64,000 bases of DNA from Paenibacillus sp. V4I7 (GCF_030817275.1 NZ_JAUSZD010000002.1:6138001-6202000), one strand, 5' to 3'. Counted from the first letter of the stretch, positions 35,854 to 44,578 are shown. The notes: generated from the letters alone by a model not told the origin. Made by a program: numbers and translations.

Positions 35854-37395
35854 TCAGCGTTTCGTAATGTCATAAGCTTTGAACATTTCATCCAATCGCG
35901 GTTTAAAGTCTACCAATTTGTTAACACCATAAGTGTTGTGTTCTAAATAGAGGTAAATACGCATCCGCTCTTGGGCTTCGATCTCTTGAGCTCGTAGATA
36001 TTGCTTAGTACGATCTTCTGTATTCATGTTGTTCTCTGCCTGTTTAAGCAAGTTAAGAAGTTCCTGATTTACGTACCCCAGATTTTCCATTTTTCTACTC
36101 GATGTGAGATGCTCGCCTATCATAATATGTGCATCAAAGAATGAGTTTGCAAACCATACCATATGCAAATCACCGATCTTGTTCGCATTTCTCATTTCCA
36201 AATAACTGTTCCATTCCATTAATTCCAATTTCACTTTGATTCCTACGTTGGCCAACATACCAACAACCATTTCAGCAACTTCTTTGTCCCTTGCATAGCG
36301 ACCATTAGAAGATTGCATGGTTAGCTCCAAGCCTTTTTCGTAACCGGCTTCTTTCAATAACTCTTTAGCCCGATTAATATCATACAAAGCAACATTATAT
36401 AGTTTATCATTAGCTCCAAAGTTTCCAGGTGTTATACGAGTTCGAACTGGCGTAGCTCCATCTCCCAGTAACTTATTAATGATCAGCTTCTTATCGATGG
36501 CTAATTCTATGGCTTCTCTTACCCGAGTGTCCGCAGTAGGAGTGCCGGAGGTAGCCTTCGGCACTATCATTGCTACACGGTTGGATACCGCAGAAGCTAA
36601 TTCCGTTTTGTTGTTTCCTTTAATACGTTCCCATTCGTTGCTAGTAACTCCAGGAATGATATCTACACCACCTGTTAGCAGCTCTCCAACCCTTGTCGTA
36701 CTCTCAGGAAGGATACGAAACACCAACTTGCTCCAATCCTTAGCAGGTCCTTCGAAATAGGACTCAAAAGGCTGCATAGTAACGTGACTTCCTCGTTTCC
36801 ATTCGACAAATTTATAGGGTCCCGAACCAATTGGATGTTCGTTAAAATAGTCCATACCCTTTTCTTCGATATATTTCTTTGGATAAATAGCAGCGCTGGT
36901 TCGAGCAAGCACTCCTAATAATAAAGGATCTGGCTTTGGCGTGATAATTTGGAATCTATGTGAATCTATTATTTTAACTTCTTTAATCGACTTGTAAGCA
37001 CTACTTTCGTTCAGCGTTTTATCAGTAGCCGCTCTCTCTAATGAAAATTTAACATCCTCGGCCGTTAATTCTTGATCGTTGTGGAATTTCACCCCTTTTT
37101 TCAGGATAAACTCCCATGTTGTTTCGTTTAAACTTATGTATTTCTCTACTAAATCTTGAACAATTTCTCCCTTCGTATTACGCTTAAACAAAGTGCTATA
37201 TAGGTTATTAATCGCCATCCATGTGACATGGTCGTTATGTGCATATAAATCCATCGTCTTGATTTCTGTCGGTAACGCGAAGGTAAGCGTACGCTGTTCG
37301 TCCTTTACATCGGTTGGAACTTCCTTTTTACTGCAACCCGCTATTAGAATTGAAATTGTAAGCAAACAAATTACTGCTGATTTCATAATACGCAT
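35854..37395 (-). CDS. Peptide-binding lipoprotein, SBP family 5
   Basis: This 513-residue family-5 solute-binding protein is anchored to the membrane outer face. The signal peptide ends in lipobox LIAGC (Cys21). LTFALPTEIKTMDLYAHND and the NEHPIGSGPYKFVEW segment are typical of Opp/Dpp/nickel-type binding proteins. An AAGGGGG site lies seven bases before the ATG. It sits between a peptidase C26 gene and the permeases and is probably the first transporter gene transcribed. The neighbours make gamma-glutamyl peptides or amides the likeliest ligands. This is inference. Confidence 0.9.
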   Translation of the reverse strand: MRIMKSAVICLLTISILIAGCSKKEVPTDVKDEQRTLTFALPTEIKTMDLYAHNDHVTWMAINNLYSTLFKRNTKGEIVQDLVEKYISLNETTWEFILKKGVKFHNDQELTAEDVKFSLERAATDKTLNESSAYKSIKEVKIIDSHRFQIITPKPDPLLLGVLARTSAAIYPKKYIEEKGMDYFNEHPIGSGPYKFVEWKRGSHVTMQPFESYFEGPAKDWSKLVFRILPESTTRVGELLTGGVDIIPGVTSNEWERIKGNNKTELASAVSNRVAMIVPKATSGTPTADTRVREAIELAIDKKLIINKLLGDGATPVRTRITPGNFGANDKLYNVALYDINRAKELLKEAGYEKGLELTMQSSNGRYARDKEVAEMVVGMLANVGIKVKLELMEWNSYLEMRNANKIGDLHMVWFANSFFDAHIMIGEHLTSSRKMENLGYVNQELLNLLKQAENNMNTEDRTKQYLRAQEIEAQERMRIYLYLEHNTYGVNKLVDFKPRLDEMFKAYDITKR

Positions 37396-37455
37396 AGTAT
37401 TACCCCCTTTTTATTTTAAAAAATAATCGGAAAATCAGCTTAACAATTGGTCACC

Positions 37456-38172
37456 TTATCGTCGACAGGCTTCAATGAATGCGTTAAATAGTCTTAACGA
37501 ATATACATCATTTTTTTGCGCCAAATTTTCGGGATGCCACTGTACGCCTAGAACAAAATGATGTTGTTTGCTTTCATACGCCTCTACGATACCATCACTG
37601 GATAATGCTGTGACATCAAATCCCTCTGGAACGCTCCGAACCGCTTGATGATGGAAACTGTTTACTTTGAAGCGGGTGGACTGAACAATGTCATGAATTA
37701 AAGAGCTTTCCTTTACATCTACATAGTGGGTGGGATGTGATCTAGGTGCTTTTTGAGTATGCTGCAAGAGGGGCTTGCCATATTGTACATGAATGTCTTG
37801 ATACAATTTACCGCCAGCAGCAACGTTGATCATCTGACACCCTCGGCAAATTCCTAGAATGGGCTTATTTCTTGTCAACAGCTTGGTTATGAGCCTTATT
37901 TCGAAGTAATCCCTTTCCGGACAAACCTCACCGAGATTAGGATGAGGTTCCTCATCATAAAGAGTCGGATCAGCATCGTTACCGCCAGTCACCAATAAAC
38001 CATCAATTGAATCGGCCAAACGATCGATCATAGATTCATCCGATAAATTCGGTAATACAATGGGTACACCTCCTCCTTTCACAATCGCGTGTATATTGCT
38101 TATGCCTGTTGTGAGTAATTTCTCTTCTCTGATGTTAGAGGTAATACCGATAATTGGTTTCAAATCGTACAC
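37456..38172 (-). CDS. Peptidase C26, gamma-glutamyl-GABA hydrolase-like (PuuD type)
   Basis: This 238-residue class-I glutamine amidotransferase-like hydrolase splits gamma-glutamyl amides in the cytoplasm. The nucleophile elbow LGICRGCQ contains C109. The His-Glu pair lies in GVQWHPE near residue 208. DGLLVTGGNDADP is the conserved family loop. It is not fused to a synthase domain, as expected for PuuD-like enzymes. Its position directly ahead of the peptide importer and between two GGT genes supports action on gamma-glutamyl compounds. An AT-rich palindromic motif (38259-38292) lies 87 bases upstream of its start. Confidence 0.9.
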   Translation of the reverse strand: MYDLKPIIGITSNIREEKLLTTGISNIHAIVKGGGVPIVLPNLSDESMIDRLADSIDGLLVTGGNDADPTLYDEEPHPNLGEVCPERDYFEIRLITKLLTRNKPILGICRGCQMINVAAGGKLYQDIHVQYGKPLLQHTQKAPRSHPTHYVDVKESSLIHDIVQSTRFKVNSFHHQAVRSVPEGFDVTALSSDGIVEAYESKQHHFVLGVQWHPENLAQKNDVYSLRLFNAFIEACRR

Positions 38173-38258
38173 TCCTTTTGCTCATTCATTGAATTGCTTG
38201 AAAATTTTTACTATTTTACTATTCTACCATGAAGCATTTCAAGGCAGTAAATACAAGA

Positions 38259-38292
38259 TTCTTATATAATTATAATCAGAAGTTATATATAC
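38259..38292. promoter_or_regulatory. AT-rich operator candidate shared with 42788-42820
   Basis: TTCTTATATAATTATAAT, then a short spacer and TTATATATA, closely matches the motif upstream of the DapB-like gene (TTCTTATATATTTATAAT, spacer, TTATAAATA). It lies upstream of the peptidase C26 and transporter genes, so it is a candidate site for the LysR regulator of this cluster. Confidence 0.6.
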
Positions 38293-38344
38293 AAGCACTT
38301 TTATTAGTTAATTTTACATATATCCAGATAAGCAACAAATAAGA

Positions 38345-38388
38345 GACTCTCCTTCAATTAAAATACTTTCAGGAAAGCCTCTATTTTT
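38345..38388 (-). terminator. Weak hairpin after the modular GGT gene
   Basis: On the minus strand AGAGGCTTTCCT and AGGAGAGTCTCT can pair imperfectly around a long loop, followed by TATTT. It is a possible terminator of the secreted GGT transcript. Confidence 0.4.
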
Positions 38389-38402
38389 GCTACTCAATTC
38401 TA

Positions 38403-41400
38403 TTATGGATTTTGAACCATTGCACTTCCTCCACCTCTTCGGGAAGGTTCGGAAACAGCCTGCACTTCGCCGTTTGGAAAGAACTCTATTGCATTAACTG
38501 CTCCAATACCCTCTACTCCCGAAGTAACAAATAATTGCTGCCCACGAGCCAGTAATTGCTGGTATTCCACCGCATTTTGAAATTCAGCCTCAATAAGCGT
38601 ATTTCCAAAAAAGCTATGGTTGCGCTGGGATAAACGAGGAGCCGCAACCGCCTGGGGAAGAGTCATCCCAAAATCAAGGCGATTCAATAATACCTGTACG
38701 ACCGAGGTTATAATTGTCTCTCCTCCAGGTGAACCCAAAGCCATCACCGGAATCCCATCTTTCATAACAATAGTGGGTGACATACTGCTTAAGGCGCGCA
38801 TTCCAGGACGTGGCCCATTAGGAGCTCCGACTGGAGAATTGGAAGGTACACGCGTGGCCAAATCGTTATTCAGAAGAAACCCATACCCTGGTACAACTAT
38901 TCCATTGCCGCCAATGGAGTTAATGGTGCTTGTATAAGAAACGATATTTCCATCACTGTCAGATACGCTCAAGTGAATAGTAGATCCTTGATTCTTGAAT
39001 ACATCTAGGTCGAATACCTGCATATCATCCACTTGGAAGCTTCCCCCAGTCACCCCAGTACCTCCAGTTAGCTCGACTGCGCTGAGCAGGAATTTCCCAG
39101 GTGCAACAACATCACTATTCGTGCGCTGATGCAGCCAACCAACGGGCTCTACTTCCCCATCCTTCCAAATTTTAAGCCTAATTACATTGCCTTCGACACT
39201 GAAACGCAGCCACTGCCAATCTGTAGTTCGAGGATGGTTGATTTCAGTGAGAGCAAAGGCTCCGTTGCTTTGTCTTGTTCGAAGAATCCTCACCTTGTCA
39301 GAATTGGTCTTTATCTCCACACCATAACCGTTATGAGGAGCACTCGTGCTGTTCCATCCATCAGCTCTCAACCAAAACCGCAAATTACGATCGTTTGTAA
39401 GCTCATTCATTTTGAACTTAACTAACAATTCGGAGTCTGAGAGAGTATTCATCGACGATTCGGCCCTTGCGTAAGCAAATTGGGTTTTATCCAGATAAAT
39501 CCTTCCTGTTTCACTCTGCACGTCGATCTGTGCCCCTACCCCTGGGTTACTTGCTCCTGTACCCAATTGGGTTGTGTATAATCCTGTGGAATCCCATGAG
39601 GAGCCGTTCGCTACACCGTTAAAGTTCGATGAGAATGCTAGTGGATGCAGATCAGTTACATGAATATCGTCTACGTTGAAGCTGCCACCTAAACTTCCGT
39701 TTGATAATGCAATAGCGCTCAGCAGCAATTTACCTGTACCAGTAACTTGACTATCTTGCATGGAATATTTCCAGTCTTCCCTAGGTTCATTCACGCCATT
39801 ATTCCAAATACGCACTTGGAGTTGATTGTCTTCCACACGGAAACGCAGCCACTGCCAATCCGTGATGCGAGTATGTGCAAATGTTGCAATTGTTGTTATT
39901 TGGCCGCCTGCTGCTGCTCTTATGAGCTTTACGCTGTCCGTATTTGTATTTAATTCTACACCATAGCCGTTATTCGGAACGGTAGTGCTATTCCATGAAT
40001 CAGCCCTCAACCAAAACCGTAAGCTGCGGTTTCCGGTTAGTTCATTCATCTTGAACTTAACAAGCAGTTCACTGTCGCTAATGGGTGCCATCACCGATTG
40101 GGCTCGCACATAAGCGTTTTTGCTTCCTGAAATTTGCATGTTACCCGTTTCGTTTTGAACATGAATCGCGACGGTTCCATTTCCACCCTTTGCGGTTATA
40201 AACTTCCCCGTGGAATCCCAGGTAGAACCATTCGCTATACCGGCAAAATTGTAGGAAAATGTATGCTTACCAGCAGCCGGTATCGGATTAGTCGGAAGGT
40301 TAGGGTTCGCATCGTACGGCCAAGGATCTCCTGCTTCCACCAAGCGTTGGGTACCGATATCTCCAATATTTTGTCTGACTCTTTCCGCATAGTTTTTGGA
40401 CAACAATCCTGTAACAGGCATAGTCCCCGTATACGTCGCAGGATCACCTAAATAAGCTTTGCGGTCGGCAAAGGCATAACGCGATGCTTCTATAAAGTAA
40501 TGCAGAGCCGCATCACGGGGAATTGTCCCCATATTGTACCCTTCAAGAATATTGAGAGTTTGCCCAACGGTAGTCCCACCGGATGAAGAAGGAGGAGGAG
40601 CATAAATATCATAACCCCTATAATTCACCTTGACGGGTGCATATTCAAGAACATTGTAATTTTGAAAATCGCTTAAGGTCAGGTCACCTGGGATGACTTG
40701 GTAAGGGGGATTAGCTACGACTGGCGGATTATACACCGCATCCACCACAGCTTGCCCAATCTCTCCGTTGTAGAATTTACTACTTCCATGCTGTGCTATG
40801 AGACGGTAAGTGTTAGCCAAATCCGGATTTTGCATGAGTGTTCCAACTGGCGGCACGCTCCCATCCGGATTTAAGTACAAATCAATTGTCGATTGATAGG
40901 CGCGAAAGCGAGGCGCATTCTCGGTTATCTCACGGATGAAATTATCATCTGCGTAGAAGCCATTTTCCGCCACCTGGATAGCTGGCTGCAGAAGTTCGCT
41001 CAAGGTTTTTCCTGTTCCATGCTCTTGCAGTGCCTTTTCCCAAGCTTTAACCACACCTGGAACCCCGGCGCTCGGGCCGCTACTATCACGGATATCTTCC
41101 GCATACTCTATGCCATTCGTGTCTAGAAATGAGTGAGCGCCAAAACTGCTTCCTGCCGTAGTACGATGATCAAGGACGACGAATTTGTTTTGATCTTTTA
41201 AGTAGATGTGCATGTATCCGCCGCCGCCAATGCCTCCAGAAAATGGTCTTACCACACCATGAACGGCTGCCGCAGCAATGGCAGCCTCTACTGCATTACC
41301 GCCCGAATTAAGAATATCCATGGCAGCCTGCGAGGCAAGAGGGTGCTCTGTAGCTGCAGCCCCCCCAGTCCCCGTAGCAACCGGACTTTGTTGATACCAA

Positions 41401-41495
41401 GGGAGACGATCTGCGAATATAGCTGTGGGAGTCGACAACACCAGGATGGTTGTTAACGTGGCACAAATCAGTGACCTTACATGTTTTCTAACCAT
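38403..41495 (-). CDS. Secreted gamma-glutamyltranspeptidase with two inserted lectin-like modules
   Basis: This 1030-residue exported GGT has a signal peptide (~1-28, ending IFA-DR). A GGT large-subunit region runs to about residue 405 (GGNAVEAAIAAAAVHG, PSAGVPGVVKAWE, PPPSSSGGTTVGQ). Residues ~411-825 hold two tandem ~200-residue repeats, each with NGSxWDSTG, SDSELLVKFKMNELT, LRFWLRADxWNST, NGYGVE and TDWQWLRF. These look like concanavalin/LamG-type folds. The small subunit then begins at the predicted autocleavage Thr, T839 in GSTIHLSVSDSDGN. The Thr usually following it is Ile. The later GGNGIVVPG and LGSPGGETI segments are family-like. Ordinary GGTs are about 580 residues, so the insertion sits directly before the processing site. 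The function is extracellular release or transfer of gamma-glutamyl groups. Confidence 0.88.
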   Translation of the reverse strand: MVRKHVRSLICATLTTILVLSTPTAIFADRLPWYQQSPVATGTGGAAATEHPLASQAAMDILNSGGNAVEAAIAAAAVHGVVRPFSGGIGGGGYMHIYLKDQNKFVVLDHRTTAGSSFGAHSFLDTNGIEYAEDIRDSSGPSAGVPGVVKAWEKALQEHGTGKTLSELLQPAIQVAENGFYADDNFIREITENAPRFRAYQSTIDLYLNPDGSVPPVGTLMQNPDLANTYRLIAQHGSSKFYNGEIGQAVVDAVYNPPVVANPPYQVIPGDLTLSDFQNYNVLEYAPVKVNYRGYDIYAPPPSSSGGTTVGQTLNILEGYNMGTIPRDAALHYFIEASRYAFADRKAYLGDPATYTGTMPVTGLLSKNYAERVRQNIGDIGTQRLVEAGDPWPYDANPNLPTNPIPAAGKHTFSYNFAGIANGSTWDSTGKFITAKGGNGTVAIHVQNETGNMQISGSKNAYVRAQSVMAPISDSELLVKFKMNELTGNRSLRFWLRADSWNSTTVPNNGYGVELNTNTDSVKLIRAAAGGQITTIATFAHTRITDWQWLRFRVEDNQLQVRIWNNGVNEPREDWKYSMQDSQVTGTGKLLLSAIALSNGSLGGSFNVDDIHVTDLHPLAFSSNFNGVANGSSWDSTGLYTTQLGTGASNPGVGAQIDVQSETGRIYLDKTQFAYARAESSMNTLSDSELLVKFKMNELTNDRNLRFWLRADGWNSTSAPHNGYGVEIKTNSDKVRILRTRQSNGAFALTEINHPRTTDWQWLRFSVEGNVIRLKIWKDGEVEPVGWLHQRTNSDVVAPGKFLLSAVELTGGTGVTGGSFQVDDMQVFDLDVFKNQGSTIHLSVSDSDGNIVSYTSTINSIGGNGIVVPGYGFLLNNDLATRVPSNSPVGAPNGPRPGMRALSSMSPTIVMKDGIPVMALGSPGGETIITSVVQVLLNRLDFGMTLPQAVAAPRLSQRNHSFFGNTLIEAEFQNAVEYQQLLARGQQLFVTSGVEGIGAVNAIEFFPNGEVQAVSEPSRRGGGSAMVQNP

Positions 41496-41542
41496 ACATC
41501 AACCTACCTCTCACAAATATAATTTCTTGTATTTCCTTCCTC

Positions 41543-41571
41543 GTTCTTATGTAAGAACCATGATGTAAGAA
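41543..41571. promoter_or_regulatory. Palindrome plus direct repeat upstream of the modular GGT gene
   Basis: GTTCTTA-TG-TAAGAAC (41543-41558) is a near-perfect palindrome. Its right half ATGTAAGAA recurs at 41563-41571, one and a third helical turns further upstream. It lies about 50-75 bases before the GGT start and is a candidate operator. The remainder of 41496-41714 shows nothing else. Confidence 0.45.
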
Positions 41572-41714
41572 ATTCAGAAAATGTGACGAGCTTGGCCTTG
41601 CGCTCCCATTCTATTCACGACAGGAATTCTGGAAAGAAGCGTTCTTGCAAGATCGGAGCGTTATTGAACCGTCATTAATTGATCCACCTCCCTTCATAGA
41701 TTGAATATCCGGGA

Positions 41715-42713
41715 TTAGAGATTATGTATATTTCTTGGCAATCCAAGATCAGCCATCGTCAATAGCCCTACTTGATTGGACTGGTTAACAAGCTTGGCAC
41801 AATTGATAGCTATGGCCGACGTTGCAGTATCACCAAAAATTCCGTCTGGGATCAACAGTCGGTGTATGGCATCCCCTTCAACAATGATTTCATCCGCTTG
41901 CTGGACTCCAACTGACATAACCAAATCAAGAATGATTTCCTTACCATCCTTTGTTTTTGCTGTTGAAACTTGGTGCAGTCCGCTCACTTGGCCTACCTTC
42001 AAAGAAGTTAATGCTAAGTCCACATTTTCTGAGGAAACCGTTGGCTCGATTTGGTTATTGACCTCGCCTACTTCCCAATTCAAGCCATAAGCAATCAGGC
42101 GTAAGGATTCTTCCAAACCAACATGGCCGATTTTATTATCTCTCGCTAACCCTTCAAACTCCTCTTTGGTCATGCCAATCCCAACCTTTTTTTGAAGAGG
42201 AATCCTCCGTTTGGAAACATCCACTTTCCTAGACACCGTTACTTTGGATATAGATTTGGTTACTGCCGTTAAACAAAGCACCATCGTATCCATGATAAAC
42301 CCAGGATTTACACCAGTTCCGATCACGATTTGCCCTTTTTGCTTGGAATACTCGTTTATTTCTTTGGCCAATTCCGGGTAACGGTGAAAGGGATAAGATA
42401 ATTCCTCACAAGTAGATACTACTGAAAAGCCGTGGTCCAAAAGCTCTCTAATCTGAGGCCATACTTTAACAAGATTTGATCCAGTTGCATGAATAGCAAC
42501 CTTTTTGCCCTTGTTGCTTGGAAGACTATTTATATTAGAGACGACATAACTATCACTTCCTTCTGCTTCAGCTAATGCACCGATGTTCTTACCGATTTTA
42601 TCAGGATCAACATCAACAGCTCCGATCACGAGAACATCGGGAGAGTGATAACCCATTTTCAAAATTTCCATTCCTATTGGACCAAGTCCAAATTGCACCA
42701 TATTTAATTTCAT
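41715..42713 (-). CDS. DapB-like dehydrogenase, related to 2,4-diaminopentanoate dehydrogenase
   Basis: This 332-residue NAD(P)-dependent oxidoreductase has an N-terminal Rossmann fold with GLGPIGMEI (near residue 8) and a C-terminal dihydrodipicolinate-reductase-like half. Segments such as HATGSNLVKVWPQI, VVSTCEELSYPF and GTGVNPGFIMD resemble 2,4-diaminopentanoate dehydrogenase-type members rather than lysine-pathway DapB. The start at 42713 (MKLNMVQFG) has a perfect AAGGAGGAG site. The longer frame to 42746 is rejected. It is preceded by a palindromic AT-rich motif and a terminator after the LysR gene. In this cluster it may oxidise an amino-acid product. The substrate is unknown. Confidence 0.78.
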   Translation of the reverse strand: MKLNMVQFGLGPIGMEILKMGYHSPDVLVIGAVDVDPDKIGKNIGALAEAEGSDSYVVSNINSLPSNKGKKVAIHATGSNLVKVWPQIRELLDHGFSVVSTCEELSYPFHRYPELAKEINEYSKQKGQIVIGTGVNPGFIMDTMVLCLTAVTKSISKVTVSRKVDVSKRRIPLQKKVGIGMTKEEFEGLARDNKIGHVGLEESLRLIAYGLNWEVGEVNNQIEPTVSSENVDLALTSLKVGQVSGLHQVSTAKTKDGKEIILDLVMSVGVQQADEIIVEGDAIHRLLIPDGIFGDTATSAIAINCAKLVNQSNQVGLLTMADLGLPRNIHNL

Positions 42714-42787
42714 TGCGATACTCCTCCTTGTTGGTTGTCTTTGCATGTGAATCGTATCAAAATATTAGAATAGTCGGAAATACCTAT

Positions 42788-42820
42788 TTCTTATATATTT
42801 ATAATAATCGATTATAAATA
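42788..42820. promoter_or_regulatory. AT-rich palindrome, LysR-type operator candidate
   Basis: TTATAAT-N5-ATTATAA (42799-42817) is embedded in a longer sequence that matches the motif at 38259-38292. It lies 75-107 bases before the DapB-like start, where LysR proteins usually bind. Confidence 0.6.
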
Positions 42821-42861
42821 ACGCCTGTTGTTAAGGTAAAATTATATCAAAGAAATGAGAA

Positions 42862-42888
42862 AAGAGAGTCTTTAAAAAAGACTCTCTT
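42862..42888 (-). terminator. Intrinsic terminator after the LysR gene
   Basis: A perfect 12-bp stem AAGAGAGTCTTT with a three-base A loop (42862-42873 with 42877-42888) is followed on the minus strand by TTCTC. It separates the LysR transcript from the catabolic operon. Confidence 0.75.
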
Positions 42889-42954
42889 AAGAGAAGTTAT
42901 CTATCCGTATGCTAGATTCTTGTTTATATCGAATTTATCAGTTTTTATCAGAGA

Positions 42955-43863
42955 TTATTTGCTAAGCATGCTGGCCTTGATAATATTCAGGGTATGCTGT
43001 GTGGTAAGAGGCACATAATTGCTGTCTCTCCAAATGACCGAAATCGAACTGTTCAGTAATATTTCCTTCAAATTTAATGATTTAACTCTATTAGATTTCA
43101 GTAAATTGACCATGTCGCTTGGCATTAAGGTGACCCCAAGATCATCAGCAATGAGATTTTCAATCGTTAGGATCTCTGATCCTACACAAAGAGTTTTGGG
43201 CTGAAAGCCTGCAGTGAGACAAGCCTTTTCCAGTAGAAAATGAAGGGATGGTGCTTGTTCTTTATCATAATGAAAAAAGGGGTCATTTCTAAGCTCATAC
43301 AGATCTATCGACTCATTTTGTGCAGAAGGGTGATTTAATGAAACAACGGCCTGCATGGGGTATTTTGTAAACTCAATAAGATTTAGCCCTTGATCCGTAA
43401 TCGCTTTTTTGTCGATTGGTGTACGAATAAATGCAATGTGACTACTTTGCTGCTTAACATCTTCAATAGCTTTAGTAGAAGATGTCTCTTGAACATAAAT
43501 TTCAACTTCCGGCAATTCTGAATGCAGTGTTTTAAATAGCTTGGGCAGCCAGGTGCTCGCAGCGGAAGGGACCGTTGATATGCGGATTATCGTTTGGGGA
43601 ATAATTTTTCTATTGGAAATTTCATTCACAATAAATTCGATATTTTCAAATGAAGGGGAAAGCTTCTTATAAAGATACTCTCCTTCTTCAGTTAAGGTTA
43701 CTTTTTTCGTGGTGCGGTTGAATAATTTCAACCCAATTTCTTTTTCTAGTGTAGATATTTGCTGACTAAGTCCAGGCTGAGAGATATGCAGCTCTTGGGA
43801 AGCCAAGCTGAAATTTAAGCTTTTGGCCACTTTCAAGAAGTAACGCAGACCTAATAAGTTCAT
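42955..43863 (-). CDS. LysR-family transcriptional regulator
   Basis: This 302-residue regulator has an N-terminal winged helix-turn-helix (residues 1-60; FSLASQELHISQPGLSQQIS). A periplasmic-binding-like effector domain follows (~90-295). It is the first gene of the minus-strand cluster and probably senses a pathway metabolite to activate the DapB-like, GGT and transporter genes through the AT-rich palindromes at 42788 and 38259. It is not divergent from its targets, which is less usual for LysR genes. Confidence 0.9.
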   Translation of the reverse strand: MNLLGLRYFLKVAKSLNFSLASQELHISQPGLSQQISTLEKEIGLKLFNRTTKKVTLTEEGEYLYKKLSPSFENIEFIVNEISNRKIIPQTIIRISTVPSAASTWLPKLFKTLHSELPEVEIYVQETSSTKAIEDVKQQSSHIAFIRTPIDKKAITDQGLNLIEFTKYPMQAVVSLNHPSAQNESIDLYELRNDPFFHYDKEQAPSLHFLLEKACLTAGFQPKTLCVGSEILTIENLIADDLGVTLMPSDMVNLLKSNRVKSLNLKEILLNSSISVIWRDSNYVPLTTQHTLNIIKASMLSK

Positions 43864-44046
43864 AATGCATCACCTGTTTCTATTGATTGAGTAGAATACT
43901 AACAAGAGTCAATTCATGACGTCAAACTCGCAATTCTTGTTATCTATTCTATCATCTCAACTAGGAACTATCTACGTTAATGCTCTTTCCGTCCACGGTG
44001 AATGTTGGCAAACAATTATAGCCTGCTGCTTGTGCAACCATCGCTC

Positions 44047-44218
44047 TTCAATTGATAACACGACCTGGACGGATGCCTTTGTAACAACAACCGGCAATGG
44101 CGGTATTGACGATAATGCGTTTACCGCGAAAAACGGAAGATATGTGAGAGTGCTTTGTACAGCTAGAGGAACAACATACGGATATTCATTATTCGATTTC
44201 GAGGTTTACGGCTCTTAA
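44047..44218 (+). pseudogene. Relic of a discoidin (F5/8 type C, CBM32-like) domain
   Basis: The end of a plus-strand frame (43916-44218) reads NTTWTDAFVTTTGNGG, then FTAKNGRYVRV and RGTTYGYSLFDFEVYGS. This is the usual C-terminal half of a discoidin/CBM32 domain. The N-terminal half and any enzyme are missing, and the ~45 codons before it do not fit the family. It appears to be the leftover end of a secreted glycan-binding enzyme gene, still followed by a terminator. The surrounding 43864-44302 holds no other gene. Confidence 0.65.
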
Positions 44219-44237
44219 GTTCACATTGAATAATAAC

Positions 44238-44286
44238 AAAAAAGTAATCCACTCCGGTCGGAATCCCCGAGGTGGATTACTTTTTT
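44238..44286. terminator. Bidirectional intrinsic terminator
   Basis: AAAAAAGTAATCCAC pairs with GTGGATTACTTTTTT around a CCGG/CCCG-containing centre. It serves the discoidin relic on the plus strand and the small YjcZ-like gene on the minus strand. Confidence 0.9.
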
Positions 44287-44302
44287 GTTGACGATCAACG
44301 AA

Positions 44303-44578
44303 TTAATATTTACAAATCCCACGTGTAATAATGACAAGCAAAATGAACAGAACGAGAATACTTCCTACTGAGTTATAAGAGCTAACTTTGGCTACAGGCT
44401 GCGCGGCAACTGGTTTTGGGAAAACATACGATGTTTGTTGGTAGGATGCATGCAAATGGATATCATTGTGAACCGGGCTTTGCATCATTGGCGCTTGCTG
44501 CTGTTGTACCGGTAACGGCATTGGGGTTGGCATCGGCATCGGGGCTATCGGATACGTTGGAGCTTTTACATATTCCAT
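44303..44578 (-). CDS. Small YjcZ-like protein with C-terminal membrane segment
   Basis: This 91-residue protein starts at the ATG at 44578 (MEYVKAP), which has a GAGGAGGTG site. The N-terminal half is rich in Pro, Met and Gln (repeats of PMP). A His-containing middle (HNDIHLHASY) leads to a C-terminal segment GSILVLFILLVIITRG. That tail resembles YjcZ-family spore-associated small proteins, whose function is poorly known. It probably sits in a membrane by its tail. Membership is tentative because the N-terminal part is longer than usual. Confidence 0.55.
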   Translation of the reverse strand: MEYVKAPTYPIAPMPMPTPMPLPVQQQQAPMMQSPVHNDIHLHASYQQTSYVFPKPVAAQPVAKVSSYNSVGSILVLFILLVIITRGICKY

